DNA of 64,000 nt from Chloroflexota bacterium (GTDB lineage Bacteria; Chloroflexota; Dehalococcoidia; UBA2985): positions 1 through 64,000 of the forward strand of contig JACQTZ010000026.1 of assembly GCA_016210515.1 (NCBI GenBank). The letters run 5' to 3'. A program made the translations under genes and the position numbers. Below are positions 17,471-26,331 of the stretch, piece after piece; position 1 is the stretch's first letter; each line of letters begins with the position of its first letter. The notes under the pieces were generated by a model, which saw nothing but the letters and a program-made list of their open reading frames with translations, was not told the DNA's origin and made no database searches.

Positions 17471-18149
17471 TCCGTGTCTCCTTCTTCTCGTTTCTGCTGT
17501 TCCCTGCTGTGACGGATAACTTGGTGTTTCCCCGACGGAATCCAGAGTCTTCGTAAATTCGCTATGGCTGATTGGCCCAAACTATAGCATTCCATGCCTG
17601 TGCTGTCAATTTCCGTTCCAATTATCTGACCTCGCCTTGGGCGTCATAAATCACGTAACGCAGGGCTGTGCCCCCGCCTCGACTAACATGGTCAAGGGGT
17701 CTTCCCAGTGCCTTCCTGGCTGATGGGTCTTGGCCCGTCCACGACTGGCCCGTTTTGCCTATCATTTACCGGATGTGCAAGCAAAGGATACATCCGGGTT
17801 CCCCTGTAGCGAAAGCGCAGAATGCTAGATGCACAGCTCTAACATTCTGCGGAAGAAAGGGGTATGCAGAGGGGCGAAGCCCCTTTGCCGGGAGTCTGAG
17901 GGTGTCCCTCAGATACAAATTTCTCCCCCTTCCTGGTCAGGAAGGGGGTCAGGGGGATGGTCGTGGGAGTATTTCAGCACCCTACTAATCACGGGCACTT
18001 CTCCTCTCGGGTTAGGATGCCCCTGCAACACCAAAGTCTAGCTCAACGTATCCCTTGGCAGTGGTATGATTATGTAGTCTGTCAGGTCCCAGCGTCGCCC
18101 TGGCTGTTGGCATTCATCCCCTTCGCCCTCAATTACAGCTACAGCATAG
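17471..18149. other. Gap with a class-C dispersed repeat
   Basis: No supportable gene up to about 17970. Bases 17471-17600 are the upstream region of the CoA-transferase pair. Bases about 17855-17965 hold a copy of a second dispersed repeat: ggggtatgcagaggggcgaa, gcccctttgcc, ggtgtccctcaga, then ccccttcctggtcaggaagg. It resembles sequences at about 19660, 31470 and 37375. The part after 17975 may be the 5' portion of a broken membrane gene. Confidence 0.5.
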
Positions 18150-18701
18150 GGATCCTGTTGGCCGTATTGGGCAGAGAGGTGCCCAGATTCCTCCTCTAAA
18201 CGCGGCTTTATTCTCCAGGGGGGCAAAGCCAGTCTGCAGCCCCTCAACCAGCTTCTTAAGAACATCTGGGTAACCTTTACTCTCCCGACTATTGTGTGGA
18301 TGGCTCTGATCTTTACAATCAACGCTCCCCACTTGTCTGGCCCGTGGCTGGTAGCAGTGAATATTGGCGTAGTCCTTTTGGGCAGCAATCTGGCTATCCC
18401 TACCCTAGTCCTGCCCCAGCTATTCATGAACCGCTGGCTAGCCAGGCAAAAGGCGGAGGAACTGCAATTCCTAGAGTCCGAACTGACAGAGGTAGCCTCT
18501 TTGCCGAAGACCGGCGATTCGTTGGAGGCTTTGCCCCGTTTACTCCGCCATCAGCATCTGGTTTACCAGGCACAGCAAGTGCGGAGTTTCACAGCAACCT
18601 TGCCGGATGCTAACTTTGTTATCAACGTCGCCACCAGCGTAGCGGTAATCGTCATAGCTGACATCGGGATTCGAATCCTGTTTGCGCTCTTGGACTCATA
18701 G
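17975..18701 (+). pseudogene. Probable frameshifted membrane-protein gene
   Basis: The clear part is a frame opening at GTG 18294 and ending at 18701 (135 residues). It has two or three hydrophobic segments (ALIFTINAP, VAVNIGVVLLGSNLAIPTLVL and a C-terminal VINVATSVAVIVIADIGIRI) around a charged coiled region. The same frame is open back to about 18150 with protein-like sequence (FILQGGKASLQPL, NIWVTFTLPTIVW). A second frame just upstream gives another hydrophobic run (WLLAFIPFALNYSYSIGILL) before a stop at 18197. This suggests one gene split by a frameshift near 18150-18195. The family is not recognised. Confidence 0.4.
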
Positions 18702-18896
18702 ATGGAGCCATGTCTGCGAGTCACCTCAGCCTGGGCACCAGGTCGGACAGTAGAAAGTTTGAGTGCTGGCTACAGAGTTTCATCACAACAGTGCAACTTG
18801 ACTCCACTTGACTCCACTTGGCGCGCAGGCTTATGATTCGGTCGCGTCAGGACGGCTTGGGGGTTCTTGTCCCCCAGTACGATAGAGGAGGTAAAC

Positions 18897-19190
18897 ATGC
18901 CTAGCTATCTCTCCCTCATAAACTGGACAGACCAGGGCATCCGCAGTGTCAAGGATAGCCCCACGCGGCTGGACGCAGTGAAACAGGCTGCCAGAGACGC
19001 CGGCGGAAGGGTCATCTTCTTTTATCTGACCATGGGGCAGTACGACATAGCTACTTTGGTAGAGCTACCCAGCGACGAGGTGGCGGCCAGGTTCCTGCTC
19101 ACCCTTGGCAGCCAGGGGAACGTGCGCTCCACAACTCTGAAGGCCTTCACCGAGCAGGAGTACAGGAACATCATCGGCTCGCTGCCATAG
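18897..19190 (+). CDS. GYD-domain protein
   Basis: 97 residues beginning MPSYLSLINWTDQGIRSVKD, the typical start of the GYD family (ferredoxin-like dimeric alpha/beta barrel). The family's name motif appears as MGQYDIATLVELP. Function is not established. The start at 18897 is preferred because gaggaggt lies 5-12 bp upstream; the frame's earlier ATG at 18867 lacks such a site. It stands alone with no clear operon partner. Confidence 0.85.
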   Translation: MPSYLSLINWTDQGIRSVKDSPTRLDAVKQAARDAGGRVIFFYLTMGQYDIATLVELPSDEVAARFLLTLGSQGNVRSTTLKAFTEQEYRNIIGSLP

Positions 19191-19272
19191 TTACGCCGTA
19201 GCCAGCCTGGCGCCTCCACCAGTTGCTACACCTCGCAAGGAAGCCCAATCCAGGGCTGAGCAACGGAGAGAC

Positions 19273-19623
19273 ATGAGCAGAAAGAGAATCGTTCTACTGG
19301 GGCTGGCACAGGCCGCGGGGGTCTTTCTCTACGTCGTTTTTGTGGTGCTCTTCCTGGACAATCTCGATCGTATTGCTGGGTCGCCCTCTGAAAACGAGCA
19401 AACAACGCCATACTTGCAGATAGTGGGCATTCTCCTGCTCTTCATCATCTCGGCGTGTATCAGTGGAGCACTGGTCCTGGGCTACCCGGCCATACTCGCC
19501 CTGAGGCAGCGTGTACGCGAGGCTTCACTGCTGGTGGCGTCTACCGTTGCGTGGCTTATGCTGCTTCTCGTCGTGATACTCATCGCCGTTGGCCTGGGGA
19601 TTTCTCCCAGCGCCTCCATGTAG
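19273..19623 (+). CDS. Small membrane protein of unknown function
   Basis: 116 residues with three predicted transmembrane helices: about residues 5-30 (IVLLGLAQAAGVFLYVVFVV), 50-78 (IVGILLLFIISACISGALVL) and 90-115 (LLVASTVAWLMLLLVVILIA). A charged loop lies between the first two. The start is ATG 19273 with a ggagaga site upstream. The family is not recognised. No operon partner; a repeat follows it. Confidence 0.65.
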   Translation: MSRKRIVLLGLAQAAGVFLYVVFVVLFLDNLDRIAGSPSENEQTTPYLQIVGILLLFIISACISGALVLGYPAILALRQRVREASLLVASTVAWLMLLLVVILIAVGLGISPSASM

Positions 19624-19654
19624 CAGTCTCAATTGCCGTCTTGGATGCTCCTGG

Positions 19655-19705
19655 CAGGCTGCGGAAAAGGGGAGTGCAGAGGGGCAAAGCCCCGGAGCCT
19701 GCCCT
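19655..19705. repeat. Class-C dispersed repeat, short copy
   Basis: ggaaaaggggagtgcagagg followed by ggcaaagcccc matches the opening of the repeats at about 17855, 31470 and 37375. It lies between two convergent genes. Only the first arm of the repeat is present. Confidence 0.6.
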
Positions 19706-19759
19706 TGCAGCTCGTACCTTCCAGTGCCATAGGAGACTCAGTCTCTACGGACTCTCTGG

Positions 19760-20491
19760 TCACCTCAGATGGATGTATCGGAAAGACTCGGCGTAGCGCA
19801 TGGCGTGTGCAGTCCCCACCTCCGCGCACCGCTCCTTGATTCGCTCCGCCATGGTCTTGAGCCGCTCCGGGTCCTTTCCCACCTGGGACATGTGCTCGTA
19901 CAGCGCCGCGATCTTGACGTCAATGGTATCGGCGATGTCCACCCAGACCGTGGCATTGGAGTCCTGGGCTCCCAGGTACACCTCCAGGGTCTTGTGGGGC
20001 ATGAGACCCTCCTCGGTGGCGATTTCTGGGAAGACGTGGTAGTCCCTGGCCGACGGAAAGACGGCGTCCAGGGCGGCATCTCCAGCGGCCCGGTGGTCCG
20101 GATGGTTGATGTAGCCGTCAGTGTAGCGCATGGTGGGGTCCTGGCACACCAGTATGTCTGGCTTGTAGCGACGAATCTGGCGTACCAGGTCTTTGCGCAG
20201 TTCCAGGGTGTTCTGGAGTGTGCCATCGGCATAGCGCAGGAAGACCACGTCCCTGGCGCCCACCACAGCGGCGGCGCCCCGCTGCTCCCTCTCGCGAATG
20301 GCTGCCAGCTCCTCTGGCTTCATCTCAGGGTCAGAAGTGCCCTTGTCTCCACTGGTGCACAGGACGTAGCAAATCTCGCTGCCCTGGCGCGCCCACTTGG
20401 CCAGCGTGCCGGCAGCCATGAACTCTCCGTCATCCGGGTGGGCCACAATGAGCATGACCCGTTTGGCATTTCCGTTAGCAGGCTCGACCAT
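19760..20491 (-). CDS. PIG-L/LmbE-family deacetylase
   Basis: 243 residues. The zinc motif AHPDD lies near residue 18 and a second ligand set in INHPDHRAAGDAAL near residue 127; both are diagnostic. The family removes N-acetyl groups from sugars such as GlcNAc in glycolipids and thiol cofactors; the substrate here is unknown. The start at 20491 (MVEPANG) has aaggag upstream. The frame is open back to 20644, but that extension would run across the tRNA-His gene and is rejected. It lies just downstream of that tRNA. Confidence 0.9.
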   Translation of the reverse strand: MVEPANGNAKRVMLIVAHPDDGEFMAAGTLAKWARQGSEICYVLCTSGDKGTSDPEMKPEELAAIREREQRGAAAVVGARDVVFLRYADGTLQNTLELRKDLVRQIRRYKPDILVCQDPTMRYTDGYINHPDHRAAGDAALDAVFPSARDYHVFPEIATEEGLMPHKTLEVYLGAQDSNATVWVDIADTIDVKIAALYEHMSQVGKDPERLKTMAERIKERCAEVGTAHAMRYAESFRYIHLR

Positions 20492-20528
20492 AGTAGCTAG
20501 TTTCTCCTTTTGTTTGTGCTTTTGGGGC

Positions 20529-20608
20529 TGGGGTGAGCGGAGGGATTCGAACCCTCGATCTCCAGGGCCACAACCTGGCGCCTTAGACCGAACTTGGCCA
20601 CGCCCACC
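20529..20608 (-). tRNA. tRNA-His (anticodon GTG)
   Basis: Full cloverleaf on the minus strand. Acceptor GTGGGCG pairs with CGCTCAC (one G-T pair). The D-stem is GCC/GGC, the anticodon stem CCAGG/CCTGG around TTGTGGC (anticodon GTG), and the T-arm GAGGG-TTCGAAT-CCCTC. The discriminator is C73 and CCA is encoded (20529-20531). An extra G precedes the acceptor, as tRNA-His requires. These identity features make the call firm. Confidence 0.93.
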
Positions 20609-20743
20609 ACGATGATGACCAGCAGATGAGGCGAATTCTAGCATCGCCCCTGGGGGCGGTCAAGGAGAAGGGGAGTGGCAAGGCTTTTCACCGGCTACTT
20701 TGCCGCATAGGCTAGAGGCAATGTGGGTTTGGGCAGCGTACTT

Positions 20744-21496
20744 CTACGAGACGCTTTCATCCTCTATCTGCGTTGCTGTATCCGATAGTGGTGTCAGGTA
20801 TATGCGCTGTGCGCGCCTGAGAAACACAGTCCCCACAGCGCTCCATACCTCCCTGAAGTCCTCTTCGGGCATGTAGGCGGCATCCTCTAAAGAAAAAACA
20901 AAGAACTCGGTAGGGGCAATGTGTGCAGCTCTTTGCCCGCCTGGCCTGGGAGTGCTCTGAGGCCCCATGCCGTCCGTCTGTTGCGAAGAACGCTGCACCA
21001 TACCTCTCCTGGGTGGTCTCTGGCTCTGGGACTTCCCCCGCATTCCACGCCTTCGCGGCACGTCAATGGCGGCGATGCCAGCCTCCCGGCAGAGTCCCAG
21101 AAAGAGCATGACCTGGCGGCCATGCTGAGACATGGGAGTGTATCGCTGAAATGCACTCTCTATGCGTTCCTGGGTGGCTTGGCTGGGGTCGATTCTCTGG
21201 AAGTCCTCGGCATAGGCAATGCGAATAGTCTTCTCCAGAAGTCGCTGGTATTCAGACCCCGCGCTACTGACCAGGGCCCTCAGGGTGTTCGTAGGCTCAC
21301 CCGCGTCCGTGATAAGGTCAAGAAAGAGCAAGGTGCGGACTACCCTGGGAACAATGTTCTCTGAGATGCCGGCGTTCTTGACCACCTCCCTGGTGATCAC
21401 TGGGGGCATATTCATACGCCTGAGCCGGTTCAAGAGGGCCTGTATATTGGCAGGCGGGGCGTAGGGACGGAAGAGGCTCTCGTCTTCATTAACCAT
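20744..21496 (-). CDS. DUF5343-like protein
   Basis: 250 residues. The N-terminal half (RPYAPPANIQALLNRL, ISENIVPRVVRTLLFLDLI, TLRALVSSAGSEYQRLL) matches a winged-helix-like family of unknown function annotated DUF5343. A basic, Arg/Gln-rich linker (about residues 145-190) follows. The last segment (TEFFVFSLEDAAYMPEEDFREVW) is amphipathic. The start is set at ATG 21496; a GTG start at 21538 is also possible. It is divergent from ftsA, so a link to cell division is possible but unproven. Confidence 0.65.
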   Translation of the reverse strand: MVNEDESLFRPYAPPANIQALLNRLRRMNMPPVITREVVKNAGISENIVPRVVRTLLFLDLITDAGEPTNTLRALVSSAGSEYQRLLEKTIRIAYAEDFQRIDPSQATQERIESAFQRYTPMSQHGRQVMLFLGLCREAGIAAIDVPRRRGMRGKSQSQRPPRRGMVQRSSQQTDGMGPQSTPRPGGQRAAHIAPTEFFVFSLEDAAYMPEEDFREVWSAVGTVFLRRAQRIYLTPLSDTATQIEDESVS

Positions 21497-21599
21497 GACG
21501 AACCGTCCGTATCTTGTAAGGTACACGAACCCTAACACTAATCGCCGAAAATGTCAAGTATGATTTCGGCCTGCGACTGGGTATGGTTCGCCAAAACTA

Positions 21600-21629
21600 T
21601 TGACATGTCCCCATTTACAGGCTCAATAT
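21600..21629 (+). promoter_or_regulatory. Candidate ftsA-ftsZ promoter
   Basis: A perfect TTGACA at 21600-21605, followed 18 bp later by a poor -10 (CAATAT, 21624-21629). It lies in the divergent gap between the DUF5343-like gene and ftsA. The leader would be ~165 bases. The weak -10 keeps this tentative. Confidence 0.35.
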
Positions 21630-21800
21630 TCGGGCAGTTCGGGAGGAGGTGTCAATGAGTAAAACCGTAACACAAAAGTAACAAGAACCATAACAGCGAA
21701 GCGCTCACAACAGGAATGGTGTTAATGTCACAGTTTTCGGTTCAACGGTTATGCAAAAGGATGTCAGCAAAAAGCTCATAGAAGAAGGAGGACACATCTC

Positions 21801-23105
21801 ATGGCAAACGGATCGAGTCTAAGAAAACCCAAGACTGAGATGCTTGCGTCGGTTGACATCGGGTCATCCAAGGTTTGCACCCTGCTGGCCAACGTAAGCG
21901 AGGACTCTATTCAAATCCTTGGAGAAGGTATCTACCCGGCCAAGGGTATTGATAAGGGTCTGGTGGCCGACATGGACCTGGCCGCCGACTCAATACGCCA
22001 ATCTATCAACAGGGCCCAGGAGGTCAGCGGCGAGGTCATAGATTGGGCTTACGTCGGCATCACCGGCGCCAATATCAGCTCACAGAGCGGTCGGAGCATG
22101 GTTGCTGTAGGCCGAAGACCCCGCCTTGTAAAGCGTGAAGACATAAAACGCGGCCTTGCAGCTGCCCGCGACATAGACGTTCCCTCGGGTGAAAAGCTCT
22201 TGCACGTAATCCCGAGCCGTTACACCCTGGATGGCCAGTCGGGGGTAATAGACCCAGTAGGAATGCGCGGCTTCAGGCTAGACGTCGACAGTCACATGGT
22301 CACCCTGCCGGCAAACGTCACTGATAACCTCATCAAGAGCACACAAAAAGCAGGGCTGAAAGTGAGGGGCTTTGTGCTCCAGCCCCTGGCATGTGCGTAC
22401 GCGGCCCTTCACCCCGACGAAATGAACGCTGGAGTGGTCATCGCTGACATAGGTGCCGGCACCACCGGAATAGCCGCCTTCAAGGACAACAGCGTTGTGC
22501 TCACCTCCGTCCTGCCCATAGGTGGCAGCAGCATCACCCAGGACCTGGCCATTGGTCTTGGCCTTCCCTTTGACCTGGTGGAAACCCTCAAGAAGCAGCA
22601 CGCCGATGTCTCGACAAGGTCCGTCGCAGGCTTCAATGGCAATGATGGCAGCGAAGAGGAGGACCAGGAAGACCGGTACATCAACATCAGCTATGAGGGA
22701 CTCAGCACAATCTACAAGGATGACTTCAACGAAATCGTCAGGGCCAGGGTGGAGGAGATATTGAAGCTCATCGTCACCCAGCTACCCTCCAACCACGCCT
22801 ACATCGCTGATTTCCCAACAGGGCTGGTCCTCACCGGGGGTACTGCCAACGTGCCTGGTATAGCATCCCTGGCCCAGGAGGTGACGGGACTACCTGCTCG
22901 AATAGCAACGCCCAGCGGCCTGACAGGGCTTGACGACCCCCTCTATAACCCGGCCTACCTCAGTTCCGTGGGCCTTCTGCTGTGCAAGGGCAGAGCGGGG
23001 CAGGAGCAGAGCTGGGCAAGAGACAGCATGCTCACTCGCATGGCGGGCGCTATGAAAAGTGCCAAGTCCTTTGTGCCCCGAGTCAAGATCTATCGCGGTT
23101 TCTAG
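21801..23105 (+). CDS. ftsA: FtsA-family cell-division actin homologue, copy 1
   Basis: 434 residues with the actin/Hsp70 nucleotide motifs: phosphate-1 SVDIGSSKVCTL (17-28), phosphate-2 ADIGAGTTG (215-223) and adenosine GLVLTGGTANVPG. FtsA tethers FtsZ to the membrane at the division site. An acidic insertion (residues about 280-292, GNDGSEEEDQED) is unusual. The C-terminus (SMLTRMAGAMKSAKSF onward) could form an amphipathic membrane-targeting helix. A gaaggaggac site precedes ATG 21801. ftsZ follows 50 bp downstream. A second, different FtsA lies at 36014. Confidence 0.92.
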   Translation: MANGSSLRKPKTEMLASVDIGSSKVCTLLANVSEDSIQILGEGIYPAKGIDKGLVADMDLAADSIRQSINRAQEVSGEVIDWAYVGITGANISSQSGRSMVAVGRRPRLVKREDIKRGLAAARDIDVPSGEKLLHVIPSRYTLDGQSGVIDPVGMRGFRLDVDSHMVTLPANVTDNLIKSTQKAGLKVRGFVLQPLACAYAALHPDEMNAGVVIADIGAGTTGIAAFKDNSVVLTSVLPIGGSSITQDLAIGLGLPFDLVETLKKQHADVSTRSVAGFNGNDGSEEEDQEDRYINISYEGLSTIYKDDFNEIVRARVEEILKLIVTQLPSNHAYIADFPTGLVLTGGTANVPGIASLAQEVTGLPARIATPSGLTGLDDPLYNPAYLSSVGLLLCKGRAGQEQSWARDSMLTRMAGAMKSAKSFVPRVKIYRGF

Positions 23106-23155
23106 ACACAGAGTCAAATCCAACCAATAAAAGAATGAATACTAAAGGAGACAAA

Positions 23156-24358
23156 GTGGAAACTCAGAACCTAGCGGATAACCTGGTAACCAGCCACGCC
23201 AAGATCAAGGTCTTCGGCGTGGGCGGCGGCGGCTCCAACGCCGTCCGTCGCATGGCAAAAGAAGGCATGAAGGGCGTGGACTTCTACATTGTCAACACCG
23301 ATGCTCAGTCCCTGCTCTATGCGAAGAATGAGAACATCACAAAGATTCAGATAGGACCCAAGGTCACCAAGGGCCTGGGTGCCGGTGGAGACCCCAAGGT
23401 CGGTGCCATGGCTGCCGAGGAAAGCCTAGATGAAATACGCAAAGCCATGCGTGGCGCAGACATGATATTCGTGGCCGCCGGCATGGGAGGCGGCACAGGC
23501 ACTGGCGCCGCACCCATCATCGGCAATGCAGCCAGAGAGACCGGTATTCTCACCATCGGCATAGTCACAAGGCCCTTCGGCTTTGAGGGCTCCTTCCGGC
23601 GCGAGTCGGCGGAGGAGGGACTTGCCCACCTGCAGCCTGCCTGCGACACCCTCATTATCATCCCCAACGACCGTATCCTACACCTTTGCGACCGCAGGAC
23701 GGCAGCAGACAAGGCCTTCAAGCTGGCAGATGAGATTCTCTACCAGGGCGTGAACGCCATCACCTCTGTAATCACCAGCCAGGGCGAGATCAACCTGGAC
23801 TTCGCCGATATCAAGGCCGTGATGAAGGGAGCTGGCCCTGCATGGCTGTCCATGGGACAGGCCACTGGCCAAAACCGAGCAGTGGAAGCAGCCAAGGCGT
23901 GCATCTCAAGCCCTCTTTTGGACGCTTCCATGGAAGGTGCCACAGCCATACTCTACACCTTCACCGCAGGGACGGACATTACCCTGACTGAGATAGAGGA
24001 AGCGGGACAGATCATTCGCAAGACCGCGGACCCAGCGGCCAACATCATCTTCGGCCTCATCTACTCACCCGACATGTCCAATGAGGTCAAGATTGTGCTC
24101 GTCGCCACGGGCTTCGCCTACAAACCGGGAAAGGCCAATCTGGCCGCTCGAGAGAGCGAGCTCAATGACCTTCGGAAAGCCATAAAGAATGAGGAGCAAC
24201 TGGCGGTGCCAGCCTTCCTGAGGAATCCTGTCCAGAAGCATCGGCGGGAGATTCTCTCCCGGGCGGCCCTGAAGCAGGACAACAACTCGGGACCTTCTTC
24301 CCCAGATCTGGTCTCCCCAGCAAGAAGGAACCTGAGTTGGCTACATGACTCGAATTAG
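23156..24358 (+). CDS. ftsZ: Cell-division GTPase FtsZ
   Basis: 400 residues. The tubulin signature GGGTGTGAAP, the GTP loop GVGGGGSNAVRRM, the T7 synergy loop INLDFADIKAVM and IIIPNDRIL are all intact. FtsZ polymerises into the division ring. The start is set at GTG 23156 because aaaggag (23144-23150) lies 5 bp before it; the ATG at 23135 lies upstream of that site. The usual C-terminal FtsA-binding peptide is present as VPAFLR (351-356), but 44 more residues, rich in basic and Ser/Pro residues and ending NLSWLHDSN, follow it. Transcribed with ftsA. Confidence 0.95.
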   Translation: METQNLADNLVTSHAKIKVFGVGGGGSNAVRRMAKEGMKGVDFYIVNTDAQSLLYAKNENITKIQIGPKVTKGLGAGGDPKVGAMAAEESLDEIRKAMRGADMIFVAAGMGGGTGTGAAPIIGNAARETGILTIGIVTRPFGFEGSFRRESAEEGLAHLQPACDTLIIIPNDRILHLCDRRTAADKAFKLADEILYQGVNAITSVITSQGEINLDFADIKAVMKGAGPAWLSMGQATGQNRAVEAAKACISSPLLDASMEGATAILYTFTAGTDITLTEIEEAGQIIRKTADPAANIIFGLIYSPDMSNEVKIVLVATGFAYKPGKANLAARESELNDLRKAIKNEEQLAVPAFLRNPVQKHRREILSRAALKQDNNSGPSSPDLVSPARRNLSWLHDSN

Positions 24359-24362
24359 ACTG

Positions 24363-24388
24363 GGGGCTGGCGTTTCGGCGTCAGCCCC
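24363..24388 (+). terminator. Hairpin after ftsZ
   Basis: ggggctggcg pairs with cgtcagcccc (one mismatch) around tttcgg, directly behind the ftsZ stop codon and followed by tt. Probable terminator or transcript-end hairpin of ftsA-ftsZ. Confidence 0.55.
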
Positions 24389-24419
24389 TTGGTAACTGTT
24401 CCATGATGGAGGGTGAGCA

Positions 24420-24617
24420 ATGCAACAACAAGTTGTAATGGGAGGCCTGGCCGGCCTTGAGGAGCACTCCGTGGAGATTGATGTGGGAAGAGGACAGACG
24501 AAAGTCTACCCACGGGGAGAGCTGGATGTCTCCCTGGAATGGGTCTTGGACAACATGGGCAAGCGAGTAATGTGCCTCCTCCGTGAGGGCAAGGTGGTGG
24601 AGATAAAGTCCTTCTAA
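24420..24617 (+). CDS. Small conserved-looking protein, 65 residues
   Basis: Begins MQQQVVMGGL with ggagggtgag upstream. The composition is that of a real folded protein, with alternating hydrophobic and charged residues (HSVEIDVGRGQTKVYPRGEL, VLDNMGKRVMCLLREGKVVEI), likely mostly beta. The family is not recognised. It lies between ftsZ and the GHKL ATPase, all on the plus strand, but a long hairpin separates it from the ATPase. Confidence 0.55.
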   Translation: MQQQVVMGGLAGLEEHSVEIDVGRGQTKVYPRGELDVSLEWVLDNMGKRVMCLLREGKVVEIKSF

Positions 24618-24644
24618 AGGGGGAAATGAGATAGAAGAGAGGCG

Positions 24645-24693
24645 GATCCCTGGAGCCTGCCATGAGCCGAGCCGAAAGGCAGGCTCCAGGGAT
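24645..24693. repeat. Long hairpin between the small gene and the GHKL ATPase
   Basis: atccctggagcctgcc pairs perfectly with ggcaggctccagggat (16 bp) around a 16-base loop. The following sequence to about 24770 repeats part of this (gagcctgccatgagc occurs twice). No T-tract. It may end the upstream transcript or be a dispersed palindrome. Confidence 0.55.
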
Positions 24694-24795
24694 ATCCCCC
24701 ACACAGAGCTTACCCCCTTCTTGGTAGAGCCTGCCATGAGCTTGCAGATGGGGGCTTAACCTGGGGCCGAAGGCTCGGCGAAAGGAGTTGGTATC

Positions 24796-26292
24796 GTGTC
24801 TGAGGTTCGACTTCAAACAGGACTGCATATCTTTGAGGTGCTGGCCAACGTGTGCCATAGCCCTCTCGAGGCTATGGAGCAGTTTGTAGAAAACGCGGCC
24901 GATGCCGTGGAGCAAACCGGAGTGGCCGGCGGGTGCATCCGCATCCATCTGGAGCACTCCGCCGAAGGCCAGGAGGCCTCTTCCATGATCATGGTTGAAG
25001 ACAACGGCATAGGCCTGGGGCCTGAGAAGATGCGCCAGGTGGTCCAGCGCATCGGCGATTCAGAAAAGGTGGGGCAGGTCCTCAGGGGTGAGAAAGGCAT
25101 AGGCCTGCTGTCCTTTGCCTCCATTGCCCAGGAACTCCATCTCTGCTCGCGTGATGTGAGAGATGGCCCTTCTTCCAGCTGCCTTGTCCTGAAGCGCGAG
25201 CGGCTGCGGGATTCTGTGGCCCAGGTAATGACGCCATGCCCGCAAAACCATCAGGTGAAACGAGGCACTCGTGCCTACCTTATGGGCATTCTGCCGGAGG
25301 TCGCGCCCCTCTTGAGCCGGGCGCGAATCAAGAGACACCTGGGCCGCGAGTTCGCCGCAGATTTGAGAGGCAACCTCTACGGCCTGTTCATCGGGGACAA
25401 GCATGGCTACGAGCCTATCAAACCCTCTCAGTTCCAGGGCATCCCGGTAACGTCCGTCAACCTCAACCTCCATCCCTTTGGCTGCGCCCACGTGGAGCTC
25501 TACGCTCTTCCCTTTGAGAACCCTGAGGCGGCCGTAGACCTCTTTGGGCGAGGAGGCATCCGCCTCTCTACGTTGACGGCCCTGGAAGAGTTCCAGCGAC
25601 AACCCTGGCTCAGCCAGAGGCTGGAAGGCAGCATACGGTACGACCGTCTGCAAGGCACCGCCGATAAAGCAGCCGTGGTCCAGAACGAGCAATACAAGGC
25701 CCTGGCCGAGGCGCTGCGCGGTCTTGAGCCTTGCATAGTCCAGGGGTTGGAGCGAGTAGCCCAGGAGTACCTGGACAACCGGCTGACTGAAATCATGAAC
25801 AAGGTGGACATCTTCATTGGACGCTTTCTGCATCTATTGCGAAGGGATAGCACAGGTGACACGCTGCTCCCCCTGGTGAGCACCAACGGGGGAGGAACTC
25901 TCCCTGTCGTGAAGGAGGCTGCCAGGCCTCGGATCGCCATATCAAAGAACGGGGCTTCCTTGGCTACTCGGCATGAGCGTACCTCCCCCTCCTATTTGCG
26001 TGCCAACCTGTGGGCTTCCGTATCGGATGAAGCCAGGTATCGCACCTGGTCCGACGACAAAGGAGTCTTACAGATCAACGCCTTGCACCCGGACTTCCTG
26101 GCTGTGGAGAGGGACAACACTCGGTGTGCATGGTACCTCTTCAGTGCCTGGGCTAAGCAGTACCTGCTGACCGAGTACGGGGACGATGCCACAGTTATGG
26201 CGGACGAAATGGTGGGCCTGCTGAGTCGCGCGGGGCCGATGATGAACCAGATCAATTTCCACTCTCTCAAGCGGGCCGCAGCGGTTAGCTAG
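24796..26292 (+). CDS. GHKL-type ATPase (HSP90/MutL-like ATP-binding protein)
   Basis: 498 residues. The Bergerat fold is clear: N-box FVENAADAV (N33, D36), G1 box VEDNGIGL (D69, G71, G73) and G2 box GEKGIGLLSF (99-108). The rest (about 200-498) is a second alpha/beta part with no recognised domain. There is no His-kinase dimerisation helix and no transmembrane segment. The GTG start at 24796 follows aaaggag. Such stand-alone GHKL proteins are HSP90-, MutL- or MORC-like; the role here is unknown. The next gene, an MFS protein, begins 39 bp downstream. Confidence 0.8.
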   Translation: MSEVRLQTGLHIFEVLANVCHSPLEAMEQFVENAADAVEQTGVAGGCIRIHLEHSAEGQEASSMIMVEDNGIGLGPEKMRQVVQRIGDSEKVGQVLRGEKGIGLLSFASIAQELHLCSRDVRDGPSSSCLVLKRERLRDSVAQVMTPCPQNHQVKRGTRAYLMGILPEVAPLLSRARIKRHLGREFAADLRGNLYGLFIGDKHGYEPIKPSQFQGIPVTSVNLNLHPFGCAHVELYALPFENPEAAVDLFGRGGIRLSTLTALEEFQRQPWLSQRLEGSIRYDRLQGTADKAAVVQNEQYKALAEALRGLEPCIVQGLERVAQEYLDNRLTEIMNKVDIFIGRFLHLLRRDSTGDTLLPLVSTNGGGTLPVVKEAARPRIAISKNGASLATRHERTSPSYLRANLWASVSDEARYRTWSDDKGVLQINALHPDFLAVERDNTRCAWYLFSAWAKQYLLTEYGDDATVMADEMVGLLSRAGPMMNQINFHSLKRAAAVS

Positions 26293-26331
26293 AGGAGACC
26301 CCCTGTATTGGACACGAGATGGATTACCTAA

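Noticed and set aside
20492..20644. Longer PIG-L protein starting at 20644
   Set aside because: The extension would be translated from the tRNA-His gene.
23135..23155. ATG start for ftsZ
   Set aside because: The Shine-Dalgarno site aaaggag lies after this ATG and 5 bp ahead of GTG 23156, so translation most likely starts at the GTG.
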